From: Schistocerca nitens
Lineage: Eukaryota > Arthropoda > Insecta > Orthoptera > Acrididae
DNA length: 64,000 bases
Assembly: GCF_023898315.1 (NCBI RefSeq)
Contig: NC_064622.1
Location: 171,326,178 to 171,390,177 of the forward strand
Direction: 5' to 3'
Below the pieces are notes generated by a model. The model searched no databases and was not told where the DNA came from. It saw nothing but the letters and a program-made list of their open reading frames with translations. Below, one piece after another: positions 11,540 through 21,739 of this stretch. A program made the translations under genes and the position numbers. How positions within the stretch are numbered: the stretch's first letter is position 1; each line of letters begins with the position of its first letter.

Positions 11540-12270
11540 ATGTCCCGTCTCGAATTAGGCATCCTCGCCTGTACCGGTTTCAAGAAGAATGTAGTTGATC
11601 TTTCCATCTCTTCTTAGGACGCCCAAAATTCCTTTCTCCTCGTGGTGTAATATTTGTATATTAATTTAGGTATTCGTTCTTCTGATATCCATTGAATGTG
11701 TTCGTGCCATTTCCTTCTGTACTCCTCTATTTTCTCAACTATGCTTTTGACACCCAGTTCATTCCTTATTTCATCATTTTTTTATCCAATCTGTGAGTTT
11801 GTAACCAGATAGAGGTCTTCGGAGGCTCATTTCTACTTCCTCTATCCTCCTCCTTTAATTGGCAGATAGAGTCCAAGTATCTGACCCATTCATTAGAATT
11901 GGCACTTCCATCACATTATAAAATTTTAGTACTGTCTTTTTTCTAACTGAGGAGATTGTGATTTATAGTACCTACCAAGTGCCGGAATTTTTGCAACTTG
12001 TTTTTTTCATCACTGTTTGCGGTATACGAGATCGCACATCCGTGGTAATTAAAAGTATTTGTTTGTTCTGGTGGTTTAACATTAATTATTGGTTTTGCTC
12101 TTAAATGCTCCTTACCATGGAATATAATTATCTTAGTTTTACCTTTAGATATTGTCATTTTATAATCGTTTGCTACCCTGTGCGAGCACCGAATTACTCA
12201 ATATAATTTATCTCGCTAGAATTATTTGATCATCTGTAAACAGAAGTGTATTTGCAACTTTATTACCAAG
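11540..12270 (-). pseudogene. non-LTR retrotransposon (LINE) fragment
   Basis: Minus strand reads, in order: LLFTDDQIILA near 12250 (reverse transcriptase catalytic box, FADD changed to FTDD), KGKTKIIIFHGKEHLRAKP, NTFNYHGCAISYTANSDEKN and KLQKFRHLVGTINHNL. Near 11620 it continues GRPKKRWKDQL. This motif order is the RT palm, thumb and C-terminal tail of a common arthropod LINE type. Frameshifts interrupt it and only the 3' half is present. Clade assignment would need a tree. Confidence 0.78.
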
Positions 12271-12289
12271 CTTAATTTCTAAATGTAGC

Positions 12290-13110
12290 ATCAATAATAT
12301 GATTAAATGGTTCAGTTGAAGAAGCAAGACAATATCTTAAAAATGTCATTCCACAAAACTTTAAGCAAATAGATGTACCACCAATATCCTTCACTGAAAT
12401 TATTAGAATTATAAAAAGGTAGACTATTTTACTGACTCAGGAAAAAAAAAATTCTGAAAGTGAGTCCTACAGGGTTCAGCTGTGGATCCAATCCTATTCC
12501 TTACATACGTGAAAGATCTTCCACTTAACATTGAGCTAGAATAATTCGTTCTTTTCGCAGATGATACTAGTGTTATAGTAAATCACATTACGGTGAAAGC
12601 AGCAGAAAAGATGATAAATGATATTCACCAAAGAACTGTAAAGTGGTTCTCAGAAAATGGACTCTCGCTAAATCTTACAAAAAAAAATTGCCATATTCAC
12701 TTCCACACAAAAAACGGTCGCATTAACAACTGATATAGCACATGAGCAGGATTCAGTAAATAGCATAGAATGATCAAAACTTTTCGGAGTACACACCGAA
12801 GAAAATTTAAACTGGAAGAATCGTATTACTGAATTTCTTAAACAGAGTTACTTTTGCTCTTCGTAAAATTGTTAATCTTGGAAACAAACGAAACAATCTC
12901 CTGGCATATTTTGCACGTTTCCATTCATTAATGTATTTTCGAATAACTTTCTGGGGTGACTCATCACTCAGAAAGAAAGTATTGGTTGCACAAAACTGAG
13001 CAGTAAGAATTACATGTGGTGTTCACCCACGGACGTCATAAAGGTACCTCTTCAAGGAGCTCGGTACTCTAACTGTTTCGTCACAGTACACACATTCGCT
13101 AATGAAATTC
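12290..13110 (+). pseudogene. LINE reverse transcriptase fragment, second family
   Basis: Plus strand includes VLQGSAVDPILFLTYVKDLP (RT motif normally PQGSVLGP) and VLFADDTSVI (catalytic FADD box). After these come KWFSENGLSLNLTKKN and, further on, a diverged block around FHSLMYFRITFWG. Several frameshifts and stops occur. The motif style differs from the minus-strand LINE next to it, so these are two families placed tail to 5'-truncated end. Confidence 0.8.
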
Positions 13111-13845
13111 GTCATAAATAATCCATGACAATTTGAGAAGAACAGTGATGTCCATACCTACACTAGACGGGAAAATTTGCCAGGTACACGTAGGACCTGT
13201 GCATTGAGGATTCCGTACAAACTTAGTTTCATCGATTCCGGAAATCGAAGATTTCGACGATTTTTGCCTGTTATCGAAGCTGATACTAAATGGGTCACAG
13301 AGATTCCAACATTTTCGAGAATGTTTTAATTTCAAGTTTGAAGTCAGATAACGAATTCCGCTTTATGGTGAGTAGCAACTATCATTTTCATATAAAATTT
13401 TTTGGTGTGTTATATTTACAGATTAACTATTTTCTGATTTTTTTCGCTTTACGTGTACTGTGAAACTTTTCTTCTTGGCAAAATTTCATGATTCTAAGTC
13501 AAGAGGAAGTACTCCATACTCGTACGTTAAGGTGAATGAGTTTCCGAGTATCAAGATATGTGGCATAAATCGCCGCATCTTTTCATTGCTCTGACTTAAC
13601 AGCTTAAATTTTTTACACTACCAAAGTGGTGCCGACTGCAGTATGTGACATAAATTTCAGCGTGATACATGAACCCGCTTTTTAGAAAAAAGGGGGTTTG
13701 ACAAACAGATGGGCGCACGGTCAATCAGATAACAGATGACGAAAAATTTTGTTTTGTGTGATATAATTCCATATTCACAATTTTTGGATTTTTTCCTATG
13801 GTTTTATATATATTGTAAACTGTCTCGTTACATTATGAATATATG
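13111..13845. other. unassigned AT-rich DNA
   Basis: No protein motif or repeat boundary recognised. A 78-codon minus ORF at 13099-13335 has no features. Confidence 0.5.
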
Positions 13846-14545
13846 CAGAATGAAGCTATGAATGAAAATTTTTCCAAGGCCGGGATTCAAACCCGGTTTT
13901 CCTGCTCAGTGGGCAGATGTGGAACCACTACACCACCCTGGTACAGTGGACTCGCACAAATACACAGGTTACCATAGTAAACCCCCCTCCTCAAACCATA
14001 TTCCCTTTCACGCCTTAGACCACTTGGTATTGCCTCTAAATTTGAACAGCATTGCAGAGGCTCTCTAACTTTACTGGAATAGCATCTCGGTAACGAATGA
14101 AATCGGGGATCACGCCTGAAATCCAGGCATAGGTGCTTTAATGAAATGAAACTATATAGCTCTAGAGACCTTCTGAACTCCCCTACATCTATGGTGTGAC
14201 ATACAGACTGAAGCAACGAATGAAAATTTGTACCAAAGCCGATATTCGAACCCAGGTCTCCTGCTTGCTAGGCATATGTATTAACCAATACACCACCCTG
14301 GCACAGTGACTTTGCACAACGACACGGACTGTCCTAGCAAAGCCTCCATCCCCGGCGCAAATTCCCATTGACGCCTCAACCCACTTTGTATTTCCCTCAA
14401 TTCGAACTGCATGCAGAGAGTCTAAAACTGTAATGGAATAGCACCTCAGCATCGAAAGAAATGGGGGAGGCATAGGTTCTTTCAATCAAGTGAAACTATA
14501 CGGATCCAGAGACCTCATCAAGTTTCAAACATCTATTACGCATAC
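13846..14545 (-). repeat. two tandem units of a tRNA-like repeat
   Basis: The phrase GAATGAAAATTT recurs at about 13858, 14217 and 14564, giving units of about 358 and 347 bp. Each of the first two has, on the minus strand, a tRNA-like module: GGTGTAGTGGTT (box A-like) and GGTTTGAATCCCGG or GGGTTCGAATATCGG (box B-like), followed by a body including AGGGGGGT and AGAGCCTCTG blocks. Sequence similarity between units is clear but imperfect. This looks like a tRNA-headed SINE-like repeat arranged in tandem. Confidence 0.75.
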
Positions 14546-14619
14546 ATGCGGACTGAAGCGATGAATGAAAATTTATACCAATTTCAGGCAGAATCCCACA
14601 TTTTGTTCGATCCTCCTGA

Positions 14620-14926
14620 AAGGCTATTCCAATACAGTTACAGACTCTTTGCAACGCTGTTCGATTTAAGAGGGAATACCAAGTTGTTTGAGGCGTGATG
14701 GAGTTTGGATTGAGGAAGGAAGCACGCAGGGGTAGTCCGTGCAGTTGTGAGGCGTGACTAGGAATTTGAATGGCGAGGGAGACATACTAGGATAGTGTGT
14801 GGTCTTGTGAAAAGCAACTGTGGCAGAGTGACTTAGTGGTTAGAGCGTCTGCCTTGTGAGCAGGAGATTCATCATTCGAATCCCGGCCATGGCACGTTTC
14901 TCCCATTCGTCATTTTAGTCTGTATA
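14620..14926 (+). repeat. inverted third unit of the tRNA-like repeat, split by a mariner
   Basis: GGCTATTCCAATACAGTTAC onward is the reverse complement of the body of the unit at 14206-14545. It ends in a plus-strand tRNA-like module at 14826-14895 (AGTGACTTAGTGGTTAGAGC; box B ATTCGAATCCCGG). After the mariner insertion, positions 19164-19230 (CATCAAAGATGTTTGACATT, AGGTCTCTAGAACCATGTAG) continue this unit. Confidence 0.75.
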
Positions 14927-15073
14927 TACAGAGTGGTCCATTGATAGTGACCGGGCCAAATATCTCATGAAATAAGCGTCAAATGAAAAAACTACAAAGA
15001 ACAAAATTCGTCTAGCTTGAAGGGGGAAACCAGATGGTGCTAGGGTTGGCCCGCTAGATGGTGCTGCCATAGG

Positions 15074-15315
15074 TTTGGTTTGGTTTGGTTGTTCGGGGAA
15101 GGAGACCAGACAGCGTGGTCATCGGTCTCATCGGATAAGGGAAGGATGGGGAAGGAAGTCGGCCGTACCCTTTCAGAGGAACCATCCCGGCATTTGCCTG
15201 GAGTGATTTAGGGAAATCACGGAAAACCTAAATCAGGACGGCCGGACGCGGGATTGAACCGTCGTCCTCCCGAATGCGAGTCCAGTGTCTAACCACTGCG
15301 CCACCTCGCTCGGTA
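15074..15315 (-). repeat. tRNA-derived SINE (family C)
   Basis: On the minus strand GAGCGAGGTGGCGCAGTGGT (box A TGGCGCAGTGG) and GGTTCAATCCC (box B) form a tRNA-like head. The body has TGATTTAGGTTTTCCGTGAT. The 3' end is made of CCAAA repeats. A 10-bp target duplication, CTGCCATAGG, lies at 15064-15073 and 15316-15325, within the TIR of the mariner. Confidence 0.92.
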
Positions 15316-15548
15316 CTGCCATAGGTCAAACGGATATCAACTGCGTTTTTTTTTTAAATAGGTACCCACATTTTTTATTACATATTCGTGTAGTACGTAA
15401 AGAAATTTGAATGTTTTAGTTGGACCACTTTTTTTCGCTTTGTGATAGATGGCGCTGTAATAGTCACAAACGTATAAATACGTGGTATTTCGTAACATTC
15501 CACCAGTGCGGACGGTATTTGCTTCGTGATACATTACCCGTGTTAAAA

Positions 15549-17268
15549 TGGACTGTTTACCAATTTCGGAAAAGGTCGATACCGTGTTGATGTAAGGCTA
15601 TTGTGATCAAAATGCCCAACGGGCATATGCTATTTATGCTGTATGCTGCTCGGTATCCTGGACGACATCATCCAAGTGTCCCGACCGTTCGCCGGATAGT
15701 TACGTTGTTTAAGGAAACAGGAAGTGTTCATCCACATGTGAAACGTCAACCACGACCTGCAACAAATGATGATGCCCAAGTAGGTGTTTTAGCTGCTGTC
15801 ACGGCTAATCCACACAACGGTAGCAGACAAATTGCTCGAGAATCGGGAATCTCAAAAACGTCGGTGTTGAGAATGCTACATCAACATCGATTGCACACGT
15901 ACCATATTTCTATGCACCAGGAGTTGCATCGCGACGACTTTGAACGTCGTGTACAGTTCTGCCACTGGGCACAAGAGAAATTACGGGACGATGACAGATT
16001 TTTTGCACACGTTTTATTTAGCGACGAAACGTCATTCACGAACAGCGGTAACGTAACCGGCATAATATGCACTATTGGGCAACGGAAAATCCACGATGGT
16101 AGCGACCAGTGAAACATCAGCGACCTTGGCTGGTTTGGCCCCCATTTTATCGATGGCAATGTGTATGTTCTACCGGTTTTACTACAAGATGTGTAAGTAG
16201 GCTGTTTAGGTTCTTATATTGGTAACGCCACCGCCACCTAGCGCTCTGTATGAAAATCACTGGCTGTGCTGTGTGCAGTCTGTGGCTGGGAGGAATTGTT
16301 GGAATTTGCTATTGTAGTGTTGGCCAGTTGGCTGTTAACAGCGCGTAGCGTTGCGCAGTTGGAGGTAAGCCGCCAGCAGTGGTGGATGTGGGGAGTGAGA
16401 TGGCGGAGTTTTGAGAGCGGATGATCTGCACAGAGACAGTAAATTTGTAATATTGGATATCATGGACTGATATAGATATTATGACCTTTGAACACTATTA
16501 AGGTAAATACATTGTTTGTTGTCTATCAAAATCTTTCATTTGCTAACTATGCCTATCAGTAGTTAGTGCCTTCAGTAGTTAGAATCTTTTATTTAGCTGG
16601 CAGTATTGGCGCTCGCTGTATTGCAGTAGTTTGAGTAATGAAGATTTTTGTGAGGTAAGTGATTTGTGAAAGGTATAGGTTATTGTTAGTCAAGGCCATT
16701 CTTTTGTAGGAATTATTAAAAGTCAGATTGCGTTGCGCTAAAAATATTGTGTGTCAGTTTAGTGTTGATCAGAATAGGGAAAGAGCGAAATGTCTGAGTA
16801 CGTTCAGTTCTGCTCAGCTGTTTGAAAATCAAATAATGTAAGAGGTTTAGCAGCACAGTAATTCATTAATTTTTCTAAGGGGACGTTTCAGATGTTTCAC
16901 TGCATGACAGAATGGCGATGTACTTCCAACATGATGGATGTCCGGCACATAGCTCGCGTGCGGTTGAAGCGGTATTGAATACCATATTTAATGACAGGTG
17001 GACTGGTCGTCGAAGCACCATACTATAGCCCACACGTTCACCGGATCTGACGTTCCCTGATTTCTTTGATTTCTTTCTGTGGGGAAAGTTGAAGGGTATT
17101 TGCTATCACGATCCACCGACAACGCCTGACAACATGCGTCAGCGCATTGTCAGTGCATGTGCGAACATTACGGAAGGCGAACTACTGGCTGTTGAGAGGA
17201 ATGTCGTTGCACATATTACCAAATACATTGAGGTTGACGGACATCATTTTGAGCGTTTATTGCATTAA
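15549..17268 (+). pseudogene. DD41D mariner transposase, split by a solo LTR
   Basis: ATG at 15549 begins MDCLPISEKVDTVLM. A stop and a frame change follow, then YAARYPGRHHPSVPTVRR and LFKETGSVHPHVKRQPRP (N-terminal HTH). RESGISKTSVLRML is the second HTH and VLFSDETSF holds the first catalytic D. The reading resumes after the LTR at about 16891 with VSLHDRMAMYFQHDGCPAHS (second D). SPDLTFPDFF and FLWGKLKGI follow, and the protein ends HHFERLLH at 17268. An extra TTCTTTGAT-like repeat near 17060 and an in-frame stop show decay. Excising the LTR restores LQDVSLHD across the junction. Confidence 0.88.
16192..16890. mobile_element. solo LTR, about 700 bp
   Basis: It starts TGTAAGTAGGCTG and ends GACGTTTCA, so it has TG...CA termini. 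A 4-bp duplication GATG lies at 16188-16191 and 16891-16894. There is no coding content. The insertion lies inside the mariner transposase, and removing it restores the frame. TG...CA ends and a 4-bp duplication fit a solo LTR of a retrotransposon. A 5-bp duplication GATGT with ends shifted by one base is equally possible from the sequence. Confidence 0.78.
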
Positions 17269-17689
17269 TGTGGTATTTACAGGTAATCACGCTGTAACAG
17301 CATGCGTTCTCAGAAATGATAAGTTCACAAAGGTACATGTATCACATTGGAAAGACCGAAATAAAATGTTCAAACGTACCTACGGTCTGTATTTTAATTT
17401 AAAAAACCTACCTCTTACCAACTGTTCGTCTAAAATTGTAAGCCATATGTTTGTGATTATTACAGCGCCATCTATCACAAAGCAAAAAAAGTGGTCCAAC
17501 TAAAACATTCATATTTCTTTACGTACTACACGAATATGTAATAAAAAATGGGGATTCCTATTTTAAAAAACGCAGTTGATATTCGTTTGACCTATGGGAG
17601 TGCCATCTAGCGCGCCAACCTTAGCGCCATCTGGTTTCCTCCTTCAAGCTAGACAAGTTTCGTTCTTTGTAGTTTTTTCGTTTGACACC

Positions 17690-19115
17690 TACACTCCTGG
17701 AAATGGAAAAAAGAACACATTGACACCGGTGTGTCAGACCCACCATACTTGCTCCGGACACTGCGAGAGGGCTGTACAAGCAATGATCACACGCACGGCA
17801 CAGCGGACACACCAGGAACCGCGGTGTTGGCCGTCGAAAGGCGCTAGCTGCGCAGCATTTGTGCACCGCCGCCGTCAGTGTCAGCCAGTTTGCCGTGGCA
17901 TACGGAGCTCCATCGCAGTCTTTAACACTGGTAGCATGCCGCGACAGCGTGGACGTGAACCGTATGTGCAGTTGACGGACTTTGAGCGAGGGCGTATAGT
18001 GGGCATGCGGGAGGCCGGGTGGACGTACCGCCGAATTGCTCAACACGTGGGGCGTGAGGTCTCCACAGTACATCGATGTTGTCGCCAGTGGTCGGCGGAA
18101 GGTGCACGTGCCCGTCGACCTGGGACCGGACCGCAGCGACGCACGGATGCACGCCAAGACCGTAGGATCCTACGCAGTGCCGTAGGGGACCGCACCGCCA
18201 CTTCCCAGCAAATTAGGGACACTGTTGCTCCTGGGGTATCGGCGAGGACCATTCGCAACCGTCTCCATGAAGCTGGGCTACGGTCCCGCACACCGTTAGG
18301 CCGTCTTCCGCTCACGCCCCAACCTTGTGCAGCCCGCCTCCAGTGGTGTCGCGACAGGCGTGTATGGAGGGACGAATGGAGACGTGTCGTCTTCAGCGAT
18401 GAGAGTCGCTTCTGCCTTGGTGCCAATGATGGTCGTATGCGTGTTTGGCGCCGTGCAGGTGAGCGCCACAATCAGGACTGCATACGACCGAGGCACACAG
18501 GGCCAACACCCGGCATCATGGTGTGGGGAGCGATCTCCTACACTGGCCGTACACCACTGGTGATCGTCGAGGGGACACTGAATAGTGCACGGTACATCCA
18601 AACCGTCATCGAACCCATCGTTCTACCATTCCTAGACCGGCAAGGGAACTTGCTGTTCCAACAGGACAATGTACGTCCGCATGTATCCCGTGCCACCCAA
18701 CGTGCTCTAGAAGGTGTAAGTCAACTACCCTGGCCAGCAAGATCTCCGGATCTGTCCCCCATTGAGCATGTTTGGGACTGGATGAAGCGTCGTCTCACGC
18801 GGTCTGCACGTCCAGCACGAACGCTGGTCCAACTGATGCGCCAGGTGGAAATGGCATGGCAAGCCGTTCAACAGGACTACATCCAGCATCTCTACGATCG
18901 TCTCCATGGGAGAATAGCAGCCTGCATTGCTGCGAAAGGTGGATATACACTGTACTAGTGCCGACATTGTGCATGCTCTGTTGCCTGTGTCTATGTGCCT
19001 GTGGTTCTGTCAGTGTGATCATGTGATGTATCTGACCCCAGGAATGTGTCAATAAAGTTTCCCCTTCCTGGGACAATGAATTCACGGTGTTCTTATTTCA
19101 ATTTCCAGGAGTGTA
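17690..19115 (+). mobile_element. Tc1-like element, intact copy 2 of 3
   Basis: 1426 bp including both TA, with TIRs starting TACACTCCTGGAAAT. It is inserted into the right TIR of the DD41D mariner, between TTTGACACC and TTTCGTGAG. Confidence 0.95.
17936..18958 (+). CDS. Tc1-like transposase, full length (copy 2)
   Basis: 340 residues, same start and end as copies 1 and 3, with no stops or frameshifts. HTH regions are at about 12-50 and 75-105. The catalytic triad is D155, D244 and E277, again with 32 residues between the last two. The residue after DN in the second catalytic motif is V instead of A (DNVRPH), a change at a normally conserved position that could lower activity. Other private differences include LTPQPCAARL and QLMRQVEM. 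The frame is open upstream to 17594 through the TIR and into the host mariner arm, but homology supports the ATG at 17936. Confidence 0.93.
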   Translation: MPRQRGREPYVQLTDFERGRIVGMREAGWTYRRIAQHVGREVSTVHRCCRQWSAEGARARRPGTGPQRRTDARQDRRILRSAVGDRTATSQQIRDTVAPGVSARTIRNRLHEAGLRSRTPLGRLPLTPQPCAARLQWCRDRRVWRDEWRRVVFSDESRFCLGANDGRMRVWRRAGERHNQDCIRPRHTGPTPGIMVWGAISYTGRTPLVIVEGTLNSARYIQTVIEPIVLPFLDRQGNLLFQQDNVRPHVSRATQRALEGVSQLPWPARSPDLSPIEHVWDWMKRRLTRSARPARTLVQLMRQVEMAWQAVQQDYIQHLYDRLHGRIAACIAAKGGYTLY

Positions 19116-19230
19116 TTTCGTGAGATATTTGGCCCGGTTACGATCAATGGATCACCCTGTATACATCAAAGATGTTTGACATTTGAAAAGGTCTCTAGAA
19201 CCATGTAGTTCCACACGGCTCGCTTGATAT

Positions 19231-19945
19231 CATTTAGATAAAAGAATCGTTCAAATGATCTACGGAACACGTAAATAACTACAGTATACACGAATCACCC
19301 TTGTGCATTCTGATGGCCATTCTACCTCCCACAGGGAATTGCAATTAATCATTTACACACCCACCAACATTGTGTATGTGTACAAAATTACGCTGCCATC
19401 CAGCCATGTCTTCTGGGTGCTTCACTTCTCTTCTCAGGAAGTGTAGGCGTAAAAATGGCGCATTATCCACTGAACGAGCCTCGTGGATTGTGAGTGACAA
19501 CAGGTAACGGGCCGCTGACGTGAGATCACCGTCGCTCGGTGTCGGCTGCAGTCGCGGGCCGCAGACAGGTGCACAGCGCTACGTCCCGTGTGTCACCCGC
19601 CCGGACCTGGGTGCGTCTCCAGCGGCTGCTTCCCTAATTTGTTTGCTATTGTTACCGCTGTGCCACGCGGGCCGATGCCTATCTGGCGCGCACACTGCGC
19701 GCCGCAGATAAATAAGGAGCCCCTGGTGGCCGCCGCGCGCCGTGACTTCCTCGCACCTGCCACGCACCGCCGAATGAAAATCCGTCGCCCGCCTCCCTCT
19801 CCGCAGACGCACGCACCTGCCCGCCGCTCCTACGCGCCCCTGTCTCAGCGGCCACTGCGGGGACACGGCAGTGTGGTGGTGGCACCGCTGATATGCCACA
19901 CATACATACGGAAACGAAGGAAGGAAGTAAAAGTAGCGTTTAACC
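19231..19945. other. unassigned, with GC-rich CpG-dense stretch at 19500-19880
   Basis: About 380 bp are clearly richer in G, C and CpG than the surroundings (for example GCGCGCACACTGCGCGCCGC near 19684). ORFs in several frames are open there, as expected from base composition alone. It could be an unmethylated island or promoter-proximal DNA. I see no gene. Confidence 0.45.
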
Positions 19946-19956
19946 CTATCGCTGCT

Positions 19957-19957
19957 A

Positions 19958-20001
<44 letters not shown>

Positions 20002-20195
20002 GGTTCAAATGGCTCTGAGCACTATGGGACTTAACATCTGAGGTCATCAGTCCCCTAGAACTTAGAACTACTTAAACCTGACTAACCTAAGGACATCACA
20101 CACATCCATACCCTCGGCAGGATTCGAACCTGCGATAGTAGCGGTCGTGCGGTTCCAGACTGAAGCGCCTAGAACCGCTCTGCCACAGCAGCCGG
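19957..20195 (-). repeat. SINE subfamily B with long terminal homopolymer
   Basis: Minus-strand SINE with GCCGGCTGCTGTGGCAGAGC start and box B GGTTCGAATCC. The 3' end GAGCCATTTGAACCG is followed by a run of about 43 T in the sense of the SINE (plus-strand A run 19958-20000). An 11-bp target duplication, CTATCGCTGCT, lies at 19946-19956 and 20196-20206. Confidence 0.93.
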
Positions 20196-20663
20196 CTATC
20201 GCTGCTGCAGACGTGCTCTTTGCATTCCGTGCTGTCCGTGGCTTCTTCGTGGCTGTACTGCTTACAAAGTGCTGCTACTTGTGTTGAGAGAAGGCGCTCT
20301 TGCATATATGAAACACCCTAACGAAAGAAATCGCAACGCCAAATAGTAATGAATGTAGAGTAATGAAATTTGCGGAATAGGTTTGTCTAGGTAGCATACG
20401 TAAGTCATTAACATTGCCAGGTCACAAGTTTATGTAAGCTTGAGGTAATCCACTTCAAATGCGATATGCTGGTATGTTAATAATCGATGTATCTCCCAGA
20501 ATGTTGAATGCAAGCATGCAAAAGGCTATGCATTGTGTTCTGCAGGTGCCGTGTGCCAGTCTAAGGAAATGAGTTCCATGCACGTTGCACTTGGTCAGTC
20601 AAATTGAGAGGCGGTTAACGCTGGTTGTGGATGACGCTGGAGTTGTCCGATGATGTCCGATGT

Positions 20664-21165
20664 CTGCTCAATAGGAGACAGATCTGGTGATCGAGGGGGC
20701 AAGGCCACATGTCGATTGTCTGTAGAACATGATGAGCTAGGACAGCAGCATGTGGGCGAGCGTTATCCGGTTGGGAAACGCCCCATGCGATGCTGTTCAT
20801 GAATGGCAACACAACAGGTCGAATCACCAGAGTGTGCTCAATAGGAGACAGATCCGGTGATCGAGAGGCAAGACCACATGTCGATAGTCTGTAAAACATG
20901 GTGAGCTAGGGCAGCAGCATGTGGGCGAGCGTTATCCTGTTGGGAAACGCCCCATGGAATGCTGTTCATGAACGGCAACACAACAGGTCGAATCACCAGA
21001 GTGTGCTCAATAGGAGACAGATCTGGTGATCGAGAGGCAAGACCACATGTCGATAGTCTGTAGAACATGGTGAGCTAGGACAGCAGCATGTGGGCGAGCG
21101 TTATCCTGTTGGGAAACGCCCCATGGAATGCTGTTCATGAATGGCAACACATCTGGTCGAATCAA
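20664..21165. repeat. three tandem units of about 170 bp
   Basis: TGCTCAATAGGAGACAGATC recurs at 20665, 20835 and 21004 (periods 170 and 169). Each unit also carries GTGAGCTAGGACAGCAGCAT or a close variant (first unit GATGAGCTAGG) and GTTGGGAAACGCCCCATG. The last unit loses similarity after CAACACATCTGGTCGAATCA. Unit 1 has a small extra GGG near 20695. Confidence 0.92.
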
Positions 21166-21570
21166 CAGACTGATGGACAAAATTTTCAGTCAGAGTGTGT
21201 GGGATATCCATTAGAGTGCTCCGGCTGTCATACTAACCACATCCCAGCCCATAACTCCGGGTGTAGGTCCATTGTGTCTAGCACGCAGACAGGTTGATTA
21301 CAGGCCTTCAACAGGCCTCTTTCTAACCAACGCACCATCATCACTGGCACCGAGGCAGAGCCAGCTTTTATCAGAAAACACGGAAGACCTCCACCCTGTC
21401 CTCCAGTGAGCTCTCGCTTTACACCATTGAAGTGGCATCCGGCGGTGGTTTGGCGTCAGTAAAATGCACGCAGCATGGAGCTGTCCATTAAGTAACTGAG
21501 TTGTAAGAGTTCGTTGTGTCAGTGTCGTGCCACCAGCTGCTCTAATTTCTGCTGTAAGTGCAGTACGACG

Positions 21571-21739
21571 GCCGGCCGCTCTGGACGAGCGGTTCTAGGC
21601 GCTTCAGTCCGGAACCGAGCTGCTGCTACGGTCACATGTTCGAATCCTGCCTCGGGCATGGATGTGTGTCATGTCCTTAGCAATAGTTCCAAGTCTAGAG
21701 GACTGATGACCTCAGATGTTAAGTCCCATAGTGCTTACA
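21571..21739 (+). repeat. SINE subfamily B, 3' truncated
   Basis: Starts GCCGGCCGCTCTGGACGAGC and contains a degraded box B (TGTTCGAATCC). It stops at AGTGCTTACA, without the usual AGAGCCATTTGAACC end. The target duplication GCAGTACGACG lies at 21560-21570 and 21740-21750, inside the Tc1 element of 20310. Confidence 0.9.

Larger units (their letters stand above)
14925..19163 (+). mobile_element. DD41D-type mariner with long TIRs and three nested insertions
   Basis: The ends TATACAGAGTGGTCCATTGA (left) and the complement of TCAATGGATCACCCTGTATA (right) are TIRs flanked by TA. With insertions removed, the inverted arms extend about 300 bp, matching through GATGGCGCTGTAAT near 15450 and ATTACAGCGCCATC near 17463. 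Nested insertions are a SINE at 15074-15315, a solo LTR at 16192-16890 and a Tc1-like element at 17690-19115. It sits inside the tRNA-like repeat of 14620. Confidence 0.88.

Noticed and set aside
19588-20034. 148-codon ORF ending in a Lys run
   Set aside because: It runs through the GC-rich block into the SINE homopolymer; the Lys run is the A tract.
20664-21165. CRISPR-like array
   Set aside because: Three adjacent 170-bp units without spacers, coding for transposase motifs, in a eukaryotic context.
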